A stretch of DNA of 64,000 nucleotides from CAZSDP01 sp964605665 (GCA_964605665.1 CAZSDP010000009.1:62001-126000), one strand, 5' to 3'. Counted from the stretch's first letter, positions 16,704-26,352 are shown. A program made the numbers and translations. Notes: generated by a model from the sequence alone, not told the origin.

Positions 16704-16967
16704 GATTGCAAACGCAAACCTCTGCCAGCGATCCGATGGAACAGGGCAATCGACCAGGTGATCGCGACCGAATCTCAATGCTCGCCGACCTGATTTTGGA
16801 GTTGGAGAGGCCCCCTCTCGCCCCCCCTCGTCACTCGGCTTCGTAGACAGGTGCAGCCTGCACCTTGTGAGAAATTCGGTGGTATTGAGACAGTAGCTCC
16901 GAGTGAGTCCTTGAACACTCTTTGAATCAGGGGTATCTCAGCGTCTTCGTCACCCCCTTTGTCAGCG
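16704..16967. other. Upstream region of the molybdenum oxidoreductase operon
   Basis: About 260 bases holding the presumed promoter. There are C-rich runs near 16810-16830 and a dyad at 16849-16865, but no gene. I cannot assign -35 and -10 boxes with confidence. Confidence 0.4.
16849..16865. promoter_or_regulatory. Inverted repeat upstream of the molybdenum operon (possible operator)
   Basis: AGGTGCA-GCC-TGCACCT is a perfect 7-base dyad with a 3-base centre, about 100 bases before the first gene. Its size and symmetry suit a dimeric repressor or activator site. It could instead form a small hairpin in RNA. The regulator is unknown. Confidence 0.35.
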
Positions 16968-17828
16968 ATGGAACAGGAAAAAATCGTGAAGGAACCCGAG
17001 CACCACGACGAGCGCGACGATTCTCAGCCATTGAGTCGTCGCGACATGCTGAAGACAACCGCCGCCGCGCTCGGCGGAGCTGCGGCCGCTTCTCCGGGGA
17101 CCGCGTCCGCGAACGTTGAATACCAGCCGGAAGAGGTGTGGCGAGACCGAATGACCGCACCCGATGACGGGAAGCGATTCGGCTGGATTGTCGACACGCG
17201 CCGCTGTTTCGGCTGCCATGCTTGCGAAGTCGCCTGCAAAGCAGAAAACGATGTGCCCCTCGGTAACTTCATCCGCCAAACGATCTACCATGACTTCAAG
17301 CAACAAGATCAAGTGGCACGGATCATGGTCCCGATGGCGTGCCAACACTGCGAAGATGCCCCTTGCATCAAAGCGTGTCCTTGCGGCGCTCTCCATAAGG
17401 GAGCCGGTGGTAGCGTCCAAGTGAACTACGACACTTGCTCGGGACATGCCGCTTGCGTCGACGCCTGTCCTTATGGGGCGATCTATATCGACCCGGTCGC
17501 CAACCAAGCGATCAAGTGCCACAACTGCACCCATCGCCTCGAAGCAGACATGGCCCCCGCTTGTGAATCGACCTGTCCCAGCGATGCCCTGATCTTTGGA
17601 GACCTGAACGATCCTGATTCGAGGATCTCGAAGATGCGCTCCAAACTGGAAGGGGATCTTGAGACGTTGCGGCCAGAAGCAGGAACGAAGCCGCGCATGG
17701 AATTCGTCGTCGATGAAAAGCGACCGATGGAGGAATGGGAGAACAAGGTTCCTGGCCCAGGGAAGAGCTACTCCCCCGATGCCTACAACATCTATAACTG
17801 GGGATCAGAGGGGGAGGCCAAGTCATGA
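16968..17828 (+). CDS. Tat-exported four-cluster ferredoxin subunit of a molybdenum oxidoreductase
   Basis: An electron-transfer subunit of the DmsB/NrfC/PhsB type. A Tat signal with SRRDMLK is followed by an Ala-rich stretch ending near ASA. Counting from a TTG three codons upstream (16959), the four cluster sites are C83/C86/C89/C93, C128/C131/C136/C140, C160/H163/C166/C170 and C187/C190/C202/C206. The third site has His where the usual second Cys of CxxCxxC should be, so that cluster is probably unusual (3Fe-4S or His-ligated). The start could be TTG 16959 or ATG 16968; no strong ribosome site decides it. The stop overlaps the catalytic subunit's ATG (ATGA at 17825), so the subunits are made together. 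Confidence 0.88.
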   Translation: MEQEKIVKEPEHHDERDDSQPLSRRDMLKTTAAALGGAAAASPGTASANVEYQPEEVWRDRMTAPDDGKRFGWIVDTRRCFGCHACEVACKAENDVPLGNFIRQTIYHDFKQQDQVARIMVPMACQHCEDAPCIKACPCGALHKGAGGSVQVNYDTCSGHAACVDACPYGAIYIDPVANQAIKCHNCTHRLEADMAPACESTCPSDALIFGDLNDPDSRISKMRSKLEGDLETLRPEAGTKPRMEFVVDEKRPMEEWENKVPGPGKSYSPDAYNIYNWGSEGEAKS

Positions 17829-20626
17829 CAGATCAACTTCACTCTCCCACTGAAACGGAACAGCTGGTCGATCGTCGAGGGCTCCTCGCCTTGGGGAGCG
17901 CGATCATCGGTGGCGTCGCGGCGGGGAGTCTCCTCGGTGGCTGCATCGGAGGGGCGACACGCGAACCAACCCAACAAGAAAACCTCGAAGTATGGCGCCG
18001 AAATGCGGGAGTTCCATACGAGAGCGCGAAGTTAAAAATGCCTGGTGTCTGCAATCTGCCGGGCCCGTACCGCAAGGTCAAATTTCCCGATCCCGACAAG
18101 TACAAGGACACCACCCAAATTCATGGGTTGTGCCAACTTTGCTCAACGATCTGTGGCATCACCGGCCACGTCAAAGATGGACGAATCATCAAGGTGGAGG
18201 GCAATCCCGCAGACCCCAACTCACGAGGACGGCTCTGCGCCCGCGGCCAAGCGGCACTCAACCATCAGTACCACCCAGAGCGTCTCCTCTACCCGATTCG
18301 AAGAGTCGGCAAACGTGGTGAAGGAAAATGGAGACGCATCAGCTGGGAAGAAGCGCTCGACGAACTCGCACAGCGTTTGCGCAAAGTTCGCGAAGAAGGT
18401 AAGCAGGAAGAGTTCGCATTCCATCAAGGCCGAAATCGCAGTAAAGATGCGGTCGCTGGATTCTTGCGAGCCTTCGGAACGAATACCCAACTGAACCACC
18501 GCGGCCTCTGCTCCGCCGCTCGTCGTGCCGCCAATCTGACCTACCTGTTCGAGTCGGACTGGGATCTCGGCGACTACGAGAATTCCAAGTACATCCTCAA
18601 CTTCGGCTCCAACATGTTCGAAGCGCACCAAGGTCACGTTGCGGGTGCCCAGCGGATTCAAAATGGCCGGTTCAAGAACGGCGCGAAGTTCGTCACCTTT
18701 GACGTACGGATGTCGAATACCGCAGGCAACTCAGATGAATTCTACATGCCGTACCCGGGAACAGACGGTGCGGTCGCCTTGAGCATGGCCCACGTCATCT
18801 TGAGAGACAAACTCTACGACTCCCGCTTTCTCGCCGACTGGAGCAACGTGACTCCAGATGAGCTTTGGGCGGTGATTGAAGAGTACACACCCGAGTGGGG
18901 AGAACGAACGAGTGGCGTACCCGCGACGGTGCTCGAACGGATCGCTCGAGAGTTCGCCGCTGCGGCACCGTATGCGACGACGATGTGTAACCGCGGCAGC
19001 AGTGCTCACGTCAATGGGTACTACAACGATCGCGCCATCGGGCTCTTGAATGTCTTGGTCGGTAGCGTCGGAAAAATCGGCGGCTGGTGCTGGATGTACA
19101 CCGGCGGCTACGACTCGCGCCGCTTCAAACCACCCGCCCTCGCTCCGAAGCCGAAAACTCCATCCCTCCTCGCGGACCCACCCGAGTTCGTCCTCGCCAA
19201 TCGATGGAACACGATGCGCGTGGGAGAGATCGTCTACTGGTATCTGCAGCAGGAGCGCGCGAAGATGCAGGTCTACATGACCTACAATCTCGACTCTCCG
19301 ATGACGTGGCCAGAGATGGAAGTCACAAAAAACGTCTTCCTCGACGAGGAGAAAATCAACTTCCACGTCTGCGTCAATCCATTCTTCAACGAGACCGCGA
19401 GCTTTGCCGACATGGTTCTCCCGTGGACCACGTACATGGAACGGTGGGACGTCGACGCTCGTGGAGCATACAACCTCAAACCATACCTCTCGATGCGCCG
19501 ACCGATGGTGGATCCCCTCGGTGAAGCACGAGATCTGCGCGACATCTTCCCCGAGCTCGCTCGAAGAATCGGTGGCGGAATGGAGGAGTGGTATCCCGAG
19601 GATCGAACCGTCGAAGACTACATGACCGAGTTCGTGAAAAACGTCCCCTACGATCGAGAGAAGTACGACTCCCCGATGGACTTCTTGGCCAAAGTTGGAG
19701 CCTTCGAAGATCCGGACCAAGAGCAAAACTACGAGCCATATTTGCGCCCACTCTCTGCCGAACAGATGCAAGGCGCGATCGTCGACGAACAGACCCAAGT
19801 CATCACCAAAGATGGCAAAGGGATCGGAATCATGCACCAAGGGCAACCGGTGCGCGGTTTCGTCACGCCGAGTCGAAAGCTCGAGGTGAAGTCTGAATTC
19901 GTTACGAAGGTGGCACGAAATGAGGACGTCAGCGACCTCGTCGCGCTCGCCAACTCAAAGGGCAAGAACCGTCCTGAACACCACAAGCCCTACAACTACG
20001 ACCTGAGCCCCTGGCCGATTTATGTACCGATCAGTGAGCACCAGGACTTGGAAGAAGACCAGCTGGTGATGACCTCCTTCAAGTGGAATGTCCACAACCA
20101 TGGGCGTACCGCAAACCTCAAGTGGTTGTCGGAGATCGTGCACAGCAATCCCGCTTGGATCCATCCCGATACTGCCCAACGCTTCAATCTCGAAAATGGC
20201 GACTGGATAGAGCTCACCGGTTATCGATCGCAAACGGTCGATCGCTTCCTCCCAGGGCTGAATCTGGGTAGCGGTCCGATCGAGAAGAAGCTCCGCATCC
20301 CGGTCGTGATCACGTGGGGCATCCACCCAGGAGCCATCGCGATCTCCAATTCTCTCGGGCACTTTGAATACTCCGATGTCGCTCTCGCAAAGCGCCAAGG
20401 ACCTCAAGGTCAGTCGGTGGGAATGGACGCAGCTGGCTATCGCGACGCGGACTGGGAACGGAACATGTGGTGGGAAGACAAAAGTGCGGGAGACCGAAAG
20501 AAGTGGGTCCAAAACACCGGTAATGGTTGGGCTCAGAATCACATCTTGCCCATCTCCCCCGATTACATCTCCGGACAACAGGCGTTCAACAGCACCGTGG
20601 TTCGAATCAGGAAAATTACCACATGA
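17825..20626 (+). CDS. Molybdopterin oxidoreductase catalytic subunit (DMSO reductase superfamily)
   Basis: A 933-residue member of the polysulfide/thiosulfate/arsenate/selenate reductase side of the superfamily. The N-terminus carries a twin-arginine motif (VDRRGLLAL, R17-R18) that runs into LLGGC at 36-40, which also reads as a lipobox, so it may be a Tat-exported lipoprotein. The [4Fe-4S] site is C103, C106, C110, C138. The molybdenum ligand is probably C229 in NHRGLCSAARR. The C-terminal molybdopterin-binding domain is present (WKWNVHNHGRT region onward). Electrons should come from or go to the upstream ferredoxin subunit. The substrate cannot be named. No NrfD/PsrC-type membrane subunit follows; a TorD chaperone does, with an ATGA overlap. 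Confidence 0.88.
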   Translation: MTDQLHSPTETEQLVDRRGLLALGSAIIGGVAAGSLLGGCIGGATREPTQQENLEVWRRNAGVPYESAKLKMPGVCNLPGPYRKVKFPDPDKYKDTTQIHGLCQLCSTICGITGHVKDGRIIKVEGNPADPNSRGRLCARGQAALNHQYHPERLLYPIRRVGKRGEGKWRRISWEEALDELAQRLRKVREEGKQEEFAFHQGRNRSKDAVAGFLRAFGTNTQLNHRGLCSAARRAANLTYLFESDWDLGDYENSKYILNFGSNMFEAHQGHVAGAQRIQNGRFKNGAKFVTFDVRMSNTAGNSDEFYMPYPGTDGAVALSMAHVILRDKLYDSRFLADWSNVTPDELWAVIEEYTPEWGERTSGVPATVLERIAREFAAAAPYATTMCNRGSSAHVNGYYNDRAIGLLNVLVGSVGKIGGWCWMYTGGYDSRRFKPPALAPKPKTPSLLADPPEFVLANRWNTMRVGEIVYWYLQQERAKMQVYMTYNLDSPMTWPEMEVTKNVFLDEEKINFHVCVNPFFNETASFADMVLPWTTYMERWDVDARGAYNLKPYLSMRRPMVDPLGEARDLRDIFPELARRIGGGMEEWYPEDRTVEDYMTEFVKNVPYDREKYDSPMDFLAKVGAFEDPDQEQNYEPYLRPLSAEQMQGAIVDEQTQVITKDGKGIGIMHQGQPVRGFVTPSRKLEVKSEFVTKVARNEDVSDLVALANSKGKNRPEHHKPYNYDLSPWPIYVPISEHQDLEEDQLVMTSFKWNVHNHGRTANLKWLSEIVHSNPAWIHPDTAQRFNLENGDWIELTGYRSQTVDRFLPGLNLGSGPIEKKLRIPVVITWGIHPGAIAISNSLGHFEYSDVALAKRQGPQGQSVGMDAAGYRDADWERNMWWEDKSAGDRKKWVQNTGNGWAQNHILPISPDYISGQQAFNSTVVRIRKITT

Positions 20627-21213
20627 CCGACCATGCTACTGAATTGAACGCCTGGCAAGGTGTGGCGCGTCTCTTCGCGATCATGTTGCTGAGAGAAATC
20701 GATGCCCCACTTCTCGCCGAGCTCAACACCTTCTCCGCCGAACTCGAGAAGGTCGGCATCGAGTTACCGACGGAAGATCAGCTGGAAGAGCTCGCCGCCG
20801 AGTACTTCCAGCTATTCGTCAACCCGAAGCGCTCTCTCCCTCTCGTCGAATCGCTCTACCGAACCGGGAGTTACGAAGGAGCGGATGCCAACGATGTCCG
20901 CGCAATTGCCGAATCCGCCGGTCTCGAGTGGGACAGTGACTCCGCCCGCGGCGCTCCGGTCGATCACCTAGGCTCTCTTTTGATGCTCTGGGCTCACCTC
21001 GTCCCTCTCGACCGAACTGTCGCCGAACAATTCGCCATCCATCACCTGGCGTGGGCTCCCTCTGTTCTCTCCCAAGTCAAAGAGGGGCGGTCCGATCGAA
21101 ACCAGATCAGCGGAGAGGTTTTCTATCCACGCCTCTGCGCTGCAATCTCGATTCTGATCGAAGCGATCTTGGATGCCTCCCAGATCTCGCCAACGGATAA
21201 GTCTCACTCCTAG
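20623..21213 (+). CDS. TorD/DmsD-family chaperone for the molybdoenzyme
   Basis: A 196-residue all-helical protein starting at ATG 20623, which overlaps the stop of the catalytic subunit by four bases. EEYFQLFVNP-like text (LAAEYFQLFVNPKRSLPLVESLYRTG) is the TorD family core, with a second motif around LLMLWAHLVPLDRTVAEQFAIHHLAW. Such chaperones bind the Tat signal peptide of a molybdoenzyme and hold it until cofactor is loaded. Its position as the last gene of the operon supports that role here. An open frame to 20527 lies inside the previous gene and is not part of the protein. Confidence 0.85.
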   Translation: MTDHATELNAWQGVARLFAIMLLREIDAPLLAELNTFSAELEKVGIELPTEDQLEELAAEYFQLFVNPKRSLPLVESLYRTGSYEGADANDVRAIAESAGLEWDSDSARGAPVDHLGSLLMLWAHLVPLDRTVAEQFAIHHLAWAPSVLSQVKEGRSDRNQISGEVFYPRLCAAISILIEAILDASQISPTDKSHS

Positions 21214-21303
21214 TCGTTGAGGCTCACTTGCTGTACCTTGGCTTCATTCGTCACCAGAGTTCTGAGGACTCGAGAACGAGATCCCACTTCGAAAGAGACC
21301 TCC

Positions 21304-22584
21304 ATGGAGCATCACAACCCACTCGGGGGCCGTGTTCGTCGACGCCTCCACAATCGAGGTGTCACCCTCTGTCTCTTTCTCAGCCTTGTTGTTGCCTTGC
21401 CGCTCTCTGGATCAAGTTCGCCTTCTGCCGATCCAAAGGTCTCGAGAGCGATTGCCGCTTATCTGCTCGCTCCCCCGGCCCGCGAAAAAACCTTCCTCAG
21501 AAAAGCGCTGAAGGCGATCGATGGAGACCTGGAAGTCGCCACGACCGCTCTCCGTTCGATGCCCCCCCTCTCCCAGAAAAAATCAGGGACTTACCACGGG
21601 CAACCCTTTGAGAGCGGCGGCCAACAGTGGGAGTACTCGATCGATCTTCCCGAGAATTACGATGGGAAACGACGCTTCCCCGTCCTCGTTCTTCCCGATC
21701 ACTCCGCGGTCGGCCCAGAAGCGGGGATCAACTTCTGGAAAGGCAAAAGAGGCGCCGAAGACTACATCCTCTTCCGACCGGTCATCGTCAAGTACCAAAC
21801 CGATCGCAGTCGTTTTCCCGCTCAACCGCTCCTGCGCGATCAGGCGATCGCTGCGGTGATGCGCGATGCTCTCCGCCATCTCCGGCTCCACTATGCGGTC
21901 GATCACGATCGCTTCACCATGACGGGACTCTCACAGGCGGGATACTATACCTACTACTATGCGGTCTCTTTCCCCGAAGAGTTCGCTGCGATCATTCCGG
22001 AATCGGCCGGCGGCGGGGCGGTCGACCAGGGCATCCGACCTCTCGCCGCGAGTCTCGCGGCGCTCCAAACACGCATCCTCCACACCGACGGTGATCAGAT
22101 CACTCCATATAGCTCGGCGGAAGGGATGCGCGATGCAATCGAGGCCGCGGGAGGTAAGGTCGAGCTGATCACCTACACCGCAAAGGACTATCCGGGCCAG
22201 CCCCCGGAGAAGTTCCACCCCGGCCCCCACAATCTGCGATTGCGAAACGTCCTACCGTGGGCAAAAGAACAGCGACGGGAACTCCCCACCGGCTTCACTC
22301 GAGTCGTGCGACACCCACTTCAACAAGATGCCGGACAATTCCTCGTGGAAGGCTCCCTCAAGAAACCGATCTCGGTAGAAGTCAGTGCGGAAGAAGGAAA
22401 ACTCCAAGGGAAGGGCGCCCGACTCGTGTACCTCGTCCCTCCAGAGGTGATCCTCGAAGGTGGCGAGTTGAAGATCAAACGGAAGACGGTAACCCCCGAG
22501 GCGGACCTTCAACTGATGCTCCGCCGATTCAAGGCGGTCCCCGATCCCCAACGGCTCGCAGCAGCTCAAGTCAAGATTCGCTGA
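21304..22584 (+). CDS. Secreted alpha/beta hydrolase (esterase-like)
   Basis: About 426 residues from ATG 21304, with a signal peptide (Arg-rich start, then LCLFLSLVVALPLSGSSS). The hydrolase core has the nucleophile elbow GLSQAG with S210, a preceding LPDHSAVGPEAG oxyanion-side loop, and a downstream TDGDQITPYSSAEGM that supplies the acid; GPHNLRLR may carry the His. This pattern resembles feruloyl/acetyl-xylan esterases and polyhydroxyalkanoate depolymerase-like enzymes. The last 80 residues form a separate beta-rich tail. It stands alone, 90 bases after the chaperone gene. Substrate unknown. Confidence 0.78.
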   Translation: MEHHNPLGGRVRRRLHNRGVTLCLFLSLVVALPLSGSSSPSADPKVSRAIAAYLLAPPAREKTFLRKALKAIDGDLEVATTALRSMPPLSQKKSGTYHGQPFESGGQQWEYSIDLPENYDGKRRFPVLVLPDHSAVGPEAGINFWKGKRGAEDYILFRPVIVKYQTDRSRFPAQPLLRDQAIAAVMRDALRHLRLHYAVDHDRFTMTGLSQAGYYTYYYAVSFPEEFAAIIPESAGGGAVDQGIRPLAASLAALQTRILHTDGDQITPYSSAEGMRDAIEAAGGKVELITYTAKDYPGQPPEKFHPGPHNLRLRNVLPWAKEQRRELPTGFTRVVRHPLQQDAGQFLVEGSLKKPISVEVSAEEGKLQGKGARLVYLVPPEVILEGGELKIKRKTVTPEADLQLMLRRFKAVPDPQRLAAAQVKIR

Positions 22585-22632
22585 ATACCGGCTTGATCGG
22601 TCGTCTCAAAATCACCGAATGAGATCTTCTCT

Positions 22633-23706
22633 ATGACCCTCAGAACAATTGCTCAAATCCGCCATCTCTCTTTCAACCGACAGCTCTTTCAAACCCAAGC
22701 TCTCCTTCTCCTTTTGCTGCTGACTTGGGCGAATTTCCCAATGGCAGCAAACGGTCAGAAAGCGATCGAGATCGACCCCCGCATCTGGCGGATTTACCAA
22801 GACCGCGGCGGGAGCTACTGGTTCGGGAGCAATGGAAACGGCGTCTACCGCTACCACCAACAGACTCTCACCCAATACACCGAGAGAGAAGGGCTCCGAG
22901 GCACGCAGGTGCGAGACATCGAGGAAGACGCTGCCGGAAATGTGTATATCGCAACCGAAGGTGGAATCAGTCGATTTGATGGCGAGATGTTTCAGACTTT
23001 GGAAATGGTCAAACCCACCACCGAAGACCAGGGCTGGAAGCTGAACCGGGATGATGTATGGCTCGTCGATCCTCGGCCAGGACTCTACGCCACTTGCCGA
23101 TACGATGGAGAAACGCTGCACCGTCTCCAACTCCCACCCGCGCCAGAGGGGAAGGCTCCTTCCGGGGTTTACAGTATTTTCCGAGATCGAGCCGGTCACC
23201 TGTGGTTTGGAACTCCTGAGTCGGGAGTATGCCGCTACGACGGAAACCACTTTCACTGGCTCTTTGAAAAACCATTGACCACCACCCCGCAAGGGGGAGA
23301 GTTTGGAATTCGCTCGGTGTATCAAGATCGAGCCGGTGACTTCTGGATCTCTAATACGAGACAGCGCTTTCAGATCTCGCCAAAGAGTGGTCTCGAGTTG
23401 AAAAATCATCGTCTCGACTACACAAAGAAAGAAGGCCTGCCGAACTCCCAGGAGGACACTGACGAAAACTTCAGCTACTTCCATGCCGTCACAGAAGACT
23501 CTGCCGGTTCATTGTGGATGGCGTGTGGGAGTCATGGAGTCTGGAAGTATGACGGTCAGCGAGTCACTCACTATTCGCTCGGAGATGGAGCATACGCTCT
23601 CACGCTCCTCTACGATCGTGAAGGTCAGCTCTGGGTTGGAACCCTCCAGCACGGCATACACACCTTCGACGGCGAGAAATTCGAACGGTTCAACCCGACA
23701 CGGTAA
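22633..23706 (+). CDS. Secreted beta-propeller protein with two-component-regulator-type repeats
   Basis: 357 residues. A hydrophobic signal region (ALLLLLLLTWANFPMAANGQ) leads into repeated blades of the form VRDIEEDAAGNVYIATEGGISRFDG, YSIFRDRAGHLWFGTPESGVCRYDG, RSVYQDRAGDFWISN and LLYDREGQLWVGTLQHGIHTFDG. These are Reg_prop repeats, seen in the sensor part of hybrid histidine kinases, but here no membrane, kinase or DNA-binding part follows. It is probably an exported ligand-binding propeller. It follows the hydrolase by 48 bases on the same strand and may share its transcript. Confidence 0.82.
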   Translation: MTLRTIAQIRHLSFNRQLFQTQALLLLLLLTWANFPMAANGQKAIEIDPRIWRIYQDRGGSYWFGSNGNGVYRYHQQTLTQYTEREGLRGTQVRDIEEDAAGNVYIATEGGISRFDGEMFQTLEMVKPTTEDQGWKLNRDDVWLVDPRPGLYATCRYDGETLHRLQLPPAPEGKAPSGVYSIFRDRAGHLWFGTPESGVCRYDGNHFHWLFEKPLTTTPQGGEFGIRSVYQDRAGDFWISNTRQRFQISPKSGLELKNHRLDYTKKEGLPNSQEDTDENFSYFHAVTEDSAGSLWMACGSHGVWKYDGQRVTHYSLGDGAYALTLLYDREGQLWVGTLQHGIHTFDGEKFERFNPTR

Positions 23707-23792
23707 TCTGCGCCGTTCGAGATCGCCGTCGTAACGAGGCCCATCGCGGGGTGATCGTTCTCGAAGCCACGAACGTTTAGTAACAATCCCCG

Positions 23793-25532
23793 TTAGGGGA
23801 CAAGTTCCTCGATCTTCATTCCGAGGAGCAACTCCAGCAGGAGCTCTTGCTGCTTCTCCCATAGAGATTCAAGAGTCGTCGCGGTGACGGTCACCTGCTG
23901 GCCTTCGCGGAGATAGGCCACTCCGAGAAAGTGCAAATTGAGCGTGGGGCTCAATTTGCCAAACATTTCATAGAACGCGACCGGTTGGCCCGAGATCTTC
24001 TCTTCCCGAATGAACTTCATTTCCAAGGTCGGAATAGAGTCGACTTGCGCCTTGGTCATTTTGATCAGTTGCTCGAGGGTTGTCCCCGGTGGAACTGGAT
24101 TGACTTGCACATTGATATTGGGAGTAAAGATCGGATCAGAATTCTCTTCGTTGAGAAGCACTTCCATCCCGTTGATCTCTTTTGATATCCACCCTTCCCG
24201 AAGCTCGATTGAGACTCCCCCCCTCTCGTGGACCCAACGATTCGCCTCGACTCGAGCGGAGGCCGCCATCTTTTCAGCCCAAGCCTCTTCGATCGCGGCA
24301 GTGGAAATGCTGTCTGCTTCAACGATCGGGTAGTTCACAGACGAGGAAGCGAGCGCGGCGTCGATCATCTTCGCCAACCGATCAGGCGCGTCACTGCGCC
24401 AATCGACAACATTGCCGTTGAGCATCACTTTTCCAGCGGCATTGCTCAAATGAGTGGCGAACTGTTCCGCGTCGAGTTCGCGATCCCAAACGGTTCGCCA
24501 CACCAGCACCTTTTGCCGACCTTCACCTTCACCACTGGCAAGAATGACGAGGCGATCTCCATCCCAGCCAGCCGCAGCGGGATAGGCGATGCTTCGATCC
24601 TCCCCAATCAGCCTCAGAAGGGAGTAACAGGTCAACTCACCGAGAGTATCTTCGTGCACCACCGGGAGACCGAAATCGGGGAGCTCGATCTTCCGAGGAG
24701 AATCGCTTTGAAACTTCTCTGGGTGCAACGCCTGCTCCATCGAAGGAGGAGGATTCATGAGAGTCTCAGCAACGGCGTCCCAGCCACCAGATTGATAACG
24801 CTGCGCCATCAACAGACGTCCCGCGGAGTAAATGATCGAGACCTCCCCTGCCAACATCATCTCTAAGTCGTTCTGCAGATCTTCTTCGGTGAGGGTCGCG
24901 AGCCGTTCGGCTTCGACTTGAGTCGCCATTGCGAGCCAGTCTGCATGCCCTTCGATGAGACAAGAGATCACCCGAGACCCATCGAGCGTCTCTCGATAAC
25001 TGCTCAGTAGCTTTTCAAGGGAGTAGGTCTGATCTTGATAGGCATGGACCAATTCGTGAGTGACCAGAAATTCGGTTCCCGAGAAGAGATCTGACAAGGC
25101 TGCATCAGGTTTATCGAGGAAGACCAGTTCATCGGTGTCGATTTGGTAATAGGCGTCAAGCGCCTGGAGAAGCTCACCTACCGCATTCGACCGGAGCCGT
25201 GCAGGGTCATCGGTTTCCACCAATCCGAGGGCGTAGAGCAAAGCGGCGAACTCTGAAAAGTAACCTGCTTTGAAGTACATATCTTGCGTGCGATCGAAAT
25301 CATCGTAGGCGGCGGAGGACTCTTTCAACGAGATCTTCACCCGTGTGGAGTCGACGGGAAATCCCAACTCCGCCAGCGATTTTTGCGCTTCTTCTGCAAT
25401 CGCCTGCACATGCTCGAGTTTTTCGGTCGTCCCCTCCGAACTTTCGCCTGTTCCCTCTTGAGCATCGGCGCTCGAAACCCCGAAGCAGAGAGCGGCGAAC
25501 ACTAGAAACTGGGTGAGAGTAAAACGTCGCAT
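23793..25532 (-). CDS. Secreted zinc metallopeptidase-like protein
   Basis: 579 residues with a clean signal peptide (LTQFLVFAALCFGVSSADAQ). HELVH at 159-163 followed by EGHAD (E194) 31 residues later is a gluzincin-like zinc site with the third ligand Glu. The N-terminal half therefore looks like a peptidase; the rest (about 370-579) is a beta-rich region of unknown function with VNPVPPGTTLEQLIK. It is convergent with the propeller gene. I do not recognise a named family. Confidence 0.7.
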   Translation of the reverse strand: MRRFTLTQFLVFAALCFGVSSADAQEGTGESSEGTTEKLEHVQAIAEEAQKSLAELGFPVDSTRVKISLKESSAAYDDFDRTQDMYFKAGYFSEFAALLYALGLVETDDPARLRSNAVGELLQALDAYYQIDTDELVFLDKPDAALSDLFSGTEFLVTHELVHAYQDQTYSLEKLLSSYRETLDGSRVISCLIEGHADWLAMATQVEAERLATLTEEDLQNDLEMMLAGEVSIIYSAGRLLMAQRYQSGGWDAVAETLMNPPPSMEQALHPEKFQSDSPRKIELPDFGLPVVHEDTLGELTCYSLLRLIGEDRSIAYPAAAGWDGDRLVILASGEGEGRQKVLVWRTVWDRELDAEQFATHLSNAAGKVMLNGNVVDWRSDAPDRLAKMIDAALASSSVNYPIVEADSISTAAIEEAWAEKMAASARVEANRWVHERGGVSIELREGWISKEINGMEVLLNEENSDPIFTPNINVQVNPVPPGTTLEQLIKMTKAQVDSIPTLEMKFIREEKISGQPVAFYEMFGKLSPTLNLHFLGVAYLREGQQVTVTATTLESLWEKQQELLLELLLGMKIEELVP

Positions 25533-25702
25533 CGCAGCCTCTTTTCGCAGCGAAGGTATTCATCAGATGGGGAACGGTGGAAACGATACGCTAGCATATC
25601 TAACTCACCCAACCTAGGTCGTCGTGAACCGGCCTCTTCTGTGCTGAAGAATTCTCACAGCTCCAGCTCCACCAACCGAACCGGACAGTTTATGCTGCGC
25701 TC

Positions 25703-26326
25703 ATGAACTACGAACCGCGGAAACAAGTCTTGTGGCTCGAGTGGAGCCTACTCTTCATCGGGATGCCGATCTTCGCGTGGACGGAAGTCGTTCCCGCGAG
25801 CAAATTCCTGATCTTCGCATTGCCAATTCTGTATTCGATTGTGGTCTATCGGCGAAATCGGCCGCAGATCGATCTTAAACAAAACCGCCCGAACGTGGTC
25901 GCGATCGCGCTCCGCGTCATCTTCGGCTTTAGTCTTCTCACTCTCGGAGTTCACTTGTTCCTCAAAGACGATCTCTTTCTCTTGCCGAGGAGCAAACCGG
26001 AGCTGTGGATCCTCATCTTGTGCTGCTATCCGTTCGTTTCTGCTTGGCCTCAGGAGTTTCTCTATCGAAAGTTCTACTTTTGGCGTTATCAGAGGTTGTT
26101 CCCGGGCGAGAGTGGCCTCGTCTGGTCAAGCACGCTGACCTTCTCGTTTCTGCATGTGATGTATGACCACTGGGTCCCCCTGGTACTCACCTTAGCGGGG
26201 GGCTATCTCTTTTCGCGGCTCTACGTGAAGACAGGTTCTCTCTTCTGGCCTTGGCTCGAGCACAGCCTATTCGGGCTGTGGATCTTCACAGTGGGGCTTG
26301 GCTCCTTCTTCTATGAAGCCCCTTGA
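25703..26326 (+). CDS. CPBP-family intramembrane metalloprotease
   Basis: 207 residues with about six membrane spans. The family motifs are present: QEFLYRKF (E118, R122), FSFLHVMYD (H151) and the last His in LEHSLFG (H187). The usual first Glu of the EExxxR motif is Gln here (Q117). Members cleave in the membrane (CAAX processing, bacteriocin maturation or immunity). It stands alone between divergent and convergent neighbours; substrate unknown. Confidence 0.82.
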   Translation: MNYEPRKQVLWLEWSLLFIGMPIFAWTEVVPASKFLIFALPILYSIVVYRRNRPQIDLKQNRPNVVAIALRVIFGFSLLTLGVHLFLKDDLFLLPRSKPELWILILCCYPFVSAWPQEFLYRKFYFWRYQRLFPGESGLVWSSTLTFSFLHVMYDHWVPLVLTLAGGYLFSRLYVKTGSLFWPWLEHSLFGLWIFTVGLGSFFYEAP

Positions 26327-26352
26327 GACTCGCCCGCCTCAGTAAACGTGCG

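Noticed and set aside
18731..19846. A 371-residue open frame opposite the molybdoenzyme
   Set aside because: The sense strand carries all cofactor motifs; the antisense text is a shadow.
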